Shown here in pieces: positions 1 through 5,308 of a DNA stretch of 5,308 nucleotides (its first letter is position 1; each line of letters begins with the position of its first letter). Origin of the DNA: Phyllobacteriaceae bacterium UBA1059 (lineage in GTDB: Bacteria > Pseudomonadota > Alphaproteobacteria > Rhizobiales > Rhizobiaceae); NCBI GenBank assembly GCA_002316345.1, contig DCDI01000028.1, forward strand, positions 2,418-7,725. The letters run 5' to 3'. The position numbers and the translations under genes were made by a program. The notes beneath the pieces are model-generated. The model made no database searches and was not told the origin of the DNA. It saw only the letters and a list, made by a program, of their open reading frames with translations.

Positions 1-280
1 TGAAGTCGACGTGGCCGGGCGTGTCGATGATGTTGAAGCGGCGCATCTTGCCGTCACGACCCTTCCAGAAGGTCGTGGTGGCAGCGGACGTGATCGTGAT
101 GCCACGCTCCTGCTCCTGCTCCATCCAGTCCATGGTCGCGGCGCCGTCATGGACTTCGCCGATCTTGTGGGACTTGCCGGTGTAGTAGAGGACGCGCTCA
201 GTCGTGGTCGTCTTGCCAGCATCAATGTGAGCCATGATGCCGAAGTTACGATAGTCTTCGATTTTATATTCGCGGGCCAT
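1..280 (-). CDS. fusA: Elongation factor G, N-terminal part (cut by window edge)
   Basis: EF-G is the cytoplasmic GTPase that drives tRNA-mRNA translocation on the ribosome and, with RRF, helps recycle post-termination ribosomes. Only the first 93 codons are visible, about 13% of a protein that is usually near 700 residues. They cover the start of the G domain: P-loop G1 AHIDAGKT at residues 17-24, switch I/G2 RGITITS at 59-65, and G3 DTPGH at 86-90. All key residues are present (K23, T24, T62, D86, H90). The start ATG (278-280) follows an AGAGAGG Shine-Dalgarno (288-294) with 7 nt spacing. The gene begins 24 nt after the rpsG stop, so it should be cotranscribed as the third gene of the str operon. 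In this group tuf normally follows, beyond the window. Identification is by recognised motifs and is very secure; the reading frame is intact up to the edge. Confidence 0.98.
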   Translation of the reverse strand, partial: MAREYKIEDYRNFGIMAHIDAGKTTTTERVLYYTGKSHKIGEVHDGAATMDWMEQEQERGITITSAATTTFWKGRDGKMRRFNIIDTPGHVDF

Positions 281-304
281 AGGAATGCCTCTCTCTTCCG
301 CCGA

Positions 305-775
305 TTACCAGCGGTAGTGCGCGAATGCGCGGTTGGCTTCAGCCATCTTGTGGGTGTCTTCGCGCTTCTTGACGGCAGTGCCACGATTGTTGGCAGCGTC
401 CATCAACTCGCCCGACAGACGATCAACCATCGTGGTCTCGTTGCGGTTGCGAGCGGCAGTGATCAGCCAACGAATAGCCAAAGCCTGACGACGCTCGGGG
501 CGCACATCGACCGGAACCTGGTAGGTCGCACCACCAACGCGACGCGAACGCACTTCGACGTGCGGCGCAACGTTGTCGAGAGCCTGACGGAACACGGTGA
601 CCGGTTCCTGCTTGGTGCGGGTCTGAACCTGATCCAGCGCGGAGTAGACGATGGTCTCGGCGACTGACTTCTTGCCGTGCAGCATGATGGCGTTCATGAA
701 CTTCGTGACTACGAGATCACCGAACTTCGGATCCGGGTTGATCTCGCGCTTTTCTGCACTGTGACGACGGGACAT
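305..775 (-). CDS. rpsG: 30S ribosomal protein S7
   Basis: S7 is a primary 16S rRNA-binding protein that nucleates assembly of the 30S head and lies by the E-site tRNA and mRNA exit. The protein is 156 residues, typical for bacteria, from MSRRHSAEKREINPDPKFGD to the conserved end AHYRW. The N-terminal signature region (about residues 16-44, DPKFGDLVVTKFMNAIMLHG onward) is intact. The basic beta-hairpin that reaches the E site (about 73-91, with RSRRVGGATYQVPVDVRPERR around it) and the basic C-terminal helical part are also intact. Start choice rests on the universal S7 N-terminus and a GAGAGA Shine-Dalgarno (784-789) 8 nt upstream. It lies 55 nt downstream of rpsL and 24 nt upstream of fusA in the same direction. 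In E. coli S7 is the translational repressor of this operon, acting at the rpsL-rpsG gap. A hairpin in that gap here (797-821) could serve the same role, which is inference. Confidence 0.99.
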   Translation of the reverse strand: MSRRHSAEKREINPDPKFGDLVVTKFMNAIMLHGKKSVAETIVYSALDQVQTRTKQEPVTVFRQALDNVAPHVEVRSRRVGGATYQVPVDVRPERRQALAIRWLITAARNRNETTMVDRLSGELMDAANNRGTAVKKREDTHKMAEANRAFAHYRW

Positions 776-796
776 AGCTTCTGTCTCTCAATCAAA

Positions 797-821
797 GGTC
801 GGCGCCAAAGGCTGCCTGACC
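797..821 (-). promoter_or_regulatory. Hairpin in the rpsL-rpsG gap; candidate S7 autoregulatory site
   Basis: Read on the minus (mRNA) strand, 821 to 797 folds into a ten-pair stem: GGTC, a bulged A, GGC, a bulged A and GCC on the 5' side, a TTT loop, and GGC GCC GACC on the 3' side. It starts 9 nt after the rpsL stop codon and ends 21 nt before the rpsG ATG. A short TTT follows, but no long T-run, so it does not look like an intrinsic terminator. By analogy with E. coli, where S7 binds the rpsL-rpsG intercistronic RNA to repress rpsG translation, this is the natural candidate for S7 control. That role is inferred from position and structure; it could instead be an mRNA processing or stability element. 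Confidence 0.45.
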
Positions 822-830
822 GGACCTGGC

Positions 831-1202
831 TTACTTCGGGCGCTTTGCGCCGTACTTCGAACGACGCTGCTTGCGGTTCTTCACACCCTGCGTATCGAGA
901 ACGCCGCGGATGATGTGGTAACGCACACCCGGAAGATCCTTCACGCGGCCGCCTCGAATCATGACCACGGAGTGCTCCTGAAGGTTGTGGCCCTCGCCCG
1001 GGATGTAACCGATGACTTCGAAGCCATTGGTCAAACGGATCTTCGCGACCTTACGCAGAGCCGAGTTTGGCTTCTTCGGGGTCGTTGTATAAACACGCGT
1101 GCAGACGCCACGCTTCTGTGGGTTGGCCTGCATGGCCGGTACCTTGTTGCGCTTCACCGGCGCAATGCGCGGCTTGCGGATCAACTGGTTTACGGTAGGC
1201 AT
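831..1202 (-). CDS. rpsL: 30S ribosomal protein S12
   Basis: S12 sits at the 30S decoding centre, helps monitor codon-anticodon pairing, and is the main protein target of streptomycin resistance mutations. The product is 123 residues, the usual bacterial length, beginning MPTVNQLIRKPR and ending SKYGAKRPK. The TTTPKKPNSALRK loop (39-51) and the GRVKDLPGVRY loop (85-95) are both complete. K43 and K88 are the unmutated lysines linked to streptomycin sensitivity, and D89 is the residue methylthiolated by RimO in many bacteria. The frame stays open upstream to a TTG at 1310, but the family's conserved N-terminus and an AGAGGA Shine-Dalgarno 9 nt before the ATG fix the start at 1202. It is the first gene of the str operon here, with a long upstream region that holds a candidate promoter and hairpins. 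Confidence 0.99.
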   Translation of the reverse strand: MPTVNQLIRKPRIAPVKRNKVPAMQANPQKRGVCTRVYTTTPKKPNSALRKVAKIRLTNGFEVIGYIPGEGHNLQEHSVVMIRGGRVKDLPGVRYHIIRGVLDTQGVKNRKQRRSKYGAKRPK

Positions 1203-1211
1203 TAACCGTCG

Positions 1212-1217
1212 TCCTCT
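1212..1217 (-). promoter_or_regulatory. Shine-Dalgarno of rpsL
   Basis: The minus strand reads AGAGGA, followed by 9 nt and the ATG at 1202. It decides between this start and an in-frame TTG at 1310 that would add 36 residues of non-S12 sequence. Confidence 0.8.
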
Positions 1218-1274
1218 TATCTCACTCGGGCCCGTTTCCAGGCATATACAAGCGCCGTTAGCATACGCGTTTGC

Positions 1275-1304
1275 GGGCAAGAAACCGCTCTCGCGGCTTT
1301 GCCC
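1275..1304 (-). promoter_or_regulatory. Strong hairpin with GNRA-type loop in the rpsL leader
   Basis: On the minus strand, GGGCAA pairs perfectly with TTGCCC. After a single bulged C the stem continues as AGCCGC against GCGGTT, with one G-U pair and one bulged T, closed by a GAGA tetraloop (1289-1292). This gives about 12 pairs. It lies 72 nt before the rpsL ATG and has no T-run after it, so it is not a simple terminator. A role in translation control, mRNA stability or protein binding is inference from structure and place only. Confidence 0.5.
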
Positions 1305-1383
1305 AATCAAATGCAGAGGAAGCAGTTTCCCGCCTCATGCGCGCCGGCAATGTTATTCGCTCGTAGAAACGAACCCTGTTTGA

Positions 1384-1408
1384 GGACATTGTCCAGGACG
1401 TGTCGTCC
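1384..1408. repeat. Two adjacent short palindromes
   Basis: On the minus strand GGACG-ACA-CGTCC (1408-1396) is followed after one T by GGACA-A-TGTCC (1394-1384). The junction GTCC-T-GGAC is itself a palindrome, so the four arms can pair in more than one way. The pair lies in the predicted rpsL leader. It may be a protein-binding site or RNA structure; no function can be assigned. Confidence 0.4.
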
Positions 1409-1421
1409 CGAAGCGGTAGCC

Positions 1422-1440
1422 CTCACATCGGCTCTGTGAG
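1422..1440. repeat. Inverted repeat at the predicted start of the str transcript
   Basis: CTCACA and TGTGAG (minus strand) are perfect 6-bp arms around a 7-nt spacer GAGCCGA. It lies directly downstream of the candidate -10 box at 1445-1450, so it is either the first hairpin of the transcript or an operator-like site. Six-bp arms can arise by chance. Confidence 0.35.
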
Positions 1441-1444
1441 GCGG

Positions 1445-1473
1445 CTTCTACTGCGTGAGTCCCCTTTCGTCAA
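1445..1473 (-). promoter_or_regulatory. Candidate sigma70-type promoter of the str operon
   Basis: On the minus strand a -35 box TTGACG (1468-1473) and a -10 box TAGAAG (1445-1450) are separated by exactly 17 bp. The -35 matches TTGACA at five of six positions and agrees with the TTGAC core usual in alphaproteobacteria; the -10 matches TATAAT at four of six. It is the best promoter I could find upstream of rpsL in the right orientation. It would start transcription near 1438 and give a leader of roughly 235 nt. Read-through from rpoC is unlikely because a strong terminator lies between. Confidence 0.42.
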
Positions 1474-1483
1474 CCCCGAAAGG
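1463..1483. repeat. 21-bp inverted repeat spanning the candidate -35 box
   Basis: On the minus strand CCTTTCG (1477-1483) and CGAAAGG (1463-1469) are perfect 7-bp arms around a 7-nt spacer GGGTTGA. The candidate -35 hexamer TTGACG lies in the spacer and the start of the second arm. The arrangement is that expected of a dimeric regulator's operator overlapping a promoter, but no known family motif was recognised. Confidence 0.35.
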
Positions 1484-1587
1484 CGGATGCGCTGGGATTA
1501 GTCGGCAGCTGGTGGTAAATCCACGGTCATGAGCAAGATAATTTCCTTCGTTGAAGCCGGCGTCTTGGATTCTTTCCGCAATCTTAA

Positions 1588-1596
1588 TGCTAGACT
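1588..1596 (+). promoter_or_regulatory. Weak candidate extended -10 for the small acidic gene
   Basis: TGCTAGACT fits a TGn extended -10 followed by TAGACT (four of six matches to TATAAT). It lies 39 nt before the ATG at 1636. A poor -35-like TTGGAT is at 1565-1570, with 20 bp spacing. It is offered only because no better plus-strand promoter is visible. Confidence 0.2.
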
Positions 1597-1635
1597 GCTT
1601 GGCAACGACCGACAAACGCATGGAAGGCTGGAATC

Positions 1636-1926
1636 ATGAAGATGGAATCAGGTGAGAACGACAACGAGTCGCCTCCGGTGACGATCATCGTCGGTCGCGC
1701 CTGGATGCAGAAGGACGGCGAGTCGGAGGAGGTTCACGTTCTGCTTGTTGCTCCCGACGATGACACGGCCGTTCGCACCGCGTTGGAAGCCCTATCTCGC
1801 GAGGGCTATGTCGAAGCGGAACTTGATCAGATCGGCGAGATGCAGGGAATGCCGGATGAAGAACCGCATGCCTCCGCCTATCAGGGTGCCGTTGAAGGCG
1901 AGATCGCGATTGTCCGGCTGACATAA
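1636..1926 (+). CDS. Small acidic hypothetical protein (96 aa) between rpoC and the str operon
   Basis: I do not recognise a named family, and function is unknown. The 96-residue product is strongly acidic: 22 Asp/Glu against 6 Lys/Arg, so low predicted pI. It has no signal peptide, membrane segment, cysteine or metal-binding cluster, which suggests a soluble cytoplasmic protein. After a charged, probably flexible start (1-13) the pattern suggests beta strands at 15-24 and 33-39, a helix at about 42-57 (DDTAVRTALEALSREG), and later strands ending EGEIAIVRLT. That could be a small alpha/beta fold. Codons look like normal coding DNA of this genome. A GGAAGG Shine-Dalgarno (1622-1627) lies 8 nt before the chosen ATG; a second in-frame ATG at 1642 is possible. 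It faces away from the str operon and converges on rpoC, with the shared terminator starting 22 nt after its stop. It is probably a single-gene transcript. Confidence 0.75.
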   Translation: MKMESGENDNESPPVTIIVGRAWMQKDGESEEVHVLLVAPDDDTAVRTALEALSREGYVEAELDQIGEMQGMPDEEPHASAYQGAVEGEIAIVRLT

Positions 1927-1948
1927 CAATCTGCGATTTGCTTAAACG

Positions 1949-1980
1949 AAAAAGGCCGCCCCGAAAGGCGGCCTTTTTTT
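1949..1980. terminator. Bidirectional intrinsic terminator between rpoC and the small gene
   Basis: GGCCGCC (1954-1960), loop CCGAAA (1961-1966) and GGCGGCC (1967-1973) form a perfect GC stem flanked by A5 (1949-1953) and T7 (1974-1980). The A and T runs can extend the stem and provide a U-tract in both directions. It would end the small gene's transcript on the plus strand, 22 nt after its stop. It would also end the rif operon transcript on the minus strand, about 18 nt after the rpoC stop. The plus-strand U-tract is longer; the minus strand gives T5, then CGTTT. Confidence 0.9.
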
Positions 1981-1997
1981 ATTGCTTGCTGTCCACC

Positions 1998-5308
<3,311 letters not shown>

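Larger units (their letters stand above)
1203..1635. other. Divergent intergenic region between the str operon and the small acidic gene
   Basis: This 433-bp stretch separates two divergently oriented genes. I see no convincing coding region, tRNA or mobile element. On the minus strand it holds a candidate str promoter (1445-1473), a roughly 230-nt rpsL leader with hairpins, and the rpsL Shine-Dalgarno. On the plus strand it holds a weak possible promoter and the Shine-Dalgarno of the small gene. A 26-codon minus-strand reading frame (1258-1338) lacks a ribosome binding site and was not accepted as a gene. Confidence 0.7.

Noticed and set aside
11..667. Long plus-strand open frame opposite fusA and rpsG.
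   Set aside because: It lies antisense to two certain genes, and its protein has no recognisable domain; GC-rich codon bias of the real genes keeps the opposite frame open.
1230..1255. TATATG on the minus strand near 1249 as a -10 box closer to rpsL.
   Set aside because: No acceptable -35 sequence lies 16-18 bp upstream, so it is weaker than the TTGACG-17-TAGAAG pair.
1203..1310. Upstream in-frame extension of rpsL to a TTG at 1310, adding 36 residues.
   Set aside because: S12 is universally about 123 residues starting MPTVNQ, a good Shine-Dalgarno serves the ATG at 1202, and the extra sequence resembles no S12 extension.
1258..1338. A 26-codon Arg-rich reading frame in the rpsL leader (minus strand, ATG at 1338), overlapping the leader hairpin: a possible leader peptide.
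   Set aside because: There is no Shine-Dalgarno before its ATG and no codon run suggesting attenuation; frames this short occur by chance.
1685..1924. Minus-strand frame opposite the small acidic gene.
   Set aside because: Its translation is an Arg/Pro-rich mirror of the coding strand, and the plus-strand frame has the better ribosome binding site and composition.

Overview
The window is ordinary core-genome DNA from an alphaproteobacterium, most likely in the Rhizobiales and probably the Rhizobiaceae. The gene order supports this, with the RNA polymerase (rif) operon running into the str operon (rpsL-rpsG-fusA). So do the GC-rich codon use and the close fit of RpoC, S7, S12 and EF-G to proteobacterial versions. 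I cannot fix the genus without a search.

Layout, read along the minus strand from the right edge. RpoC (RNA polymerase beta') enters from the edge without its first ~300 residues and runs to a stop at 1998. A strong hairpin-plus-T-run terminator follows at 1949-1980. Next, on the opposite (plus) strand, is one small gene at 1636-1926 for an acidic protein of unknown function. It converges on rpoC and shares its terminator. The 433 bp at 1203-1635 hold no convincing gene. They separate the small gene from the divergent str operon and carry a candidate str promoter and several inverted repeats. The str operon then runs leftward: rpsL (S12), a 55-nt gap with a stable hairpin, rpsG (S7), a 24-nt gap, and the first 93 codons of fusA (EF-G), cut by the left edge.

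Functionally the window joins transcription (beta') and translation (two small-subunit proteins needed for decoding and 30S assembly, plus the translocase). No mobile element, CRISPR array, tRNA, rRNA or sign of horizontal transfer is visible. I found no new multi-gene system. The points worth checking are the uncharacterised acidic gene between the two operons and possible RNA regulatory structures of the str operon: the rpsL leader hairpin and the rpsL-rpsG hairpin, a candidate S7 autoregulatory site.
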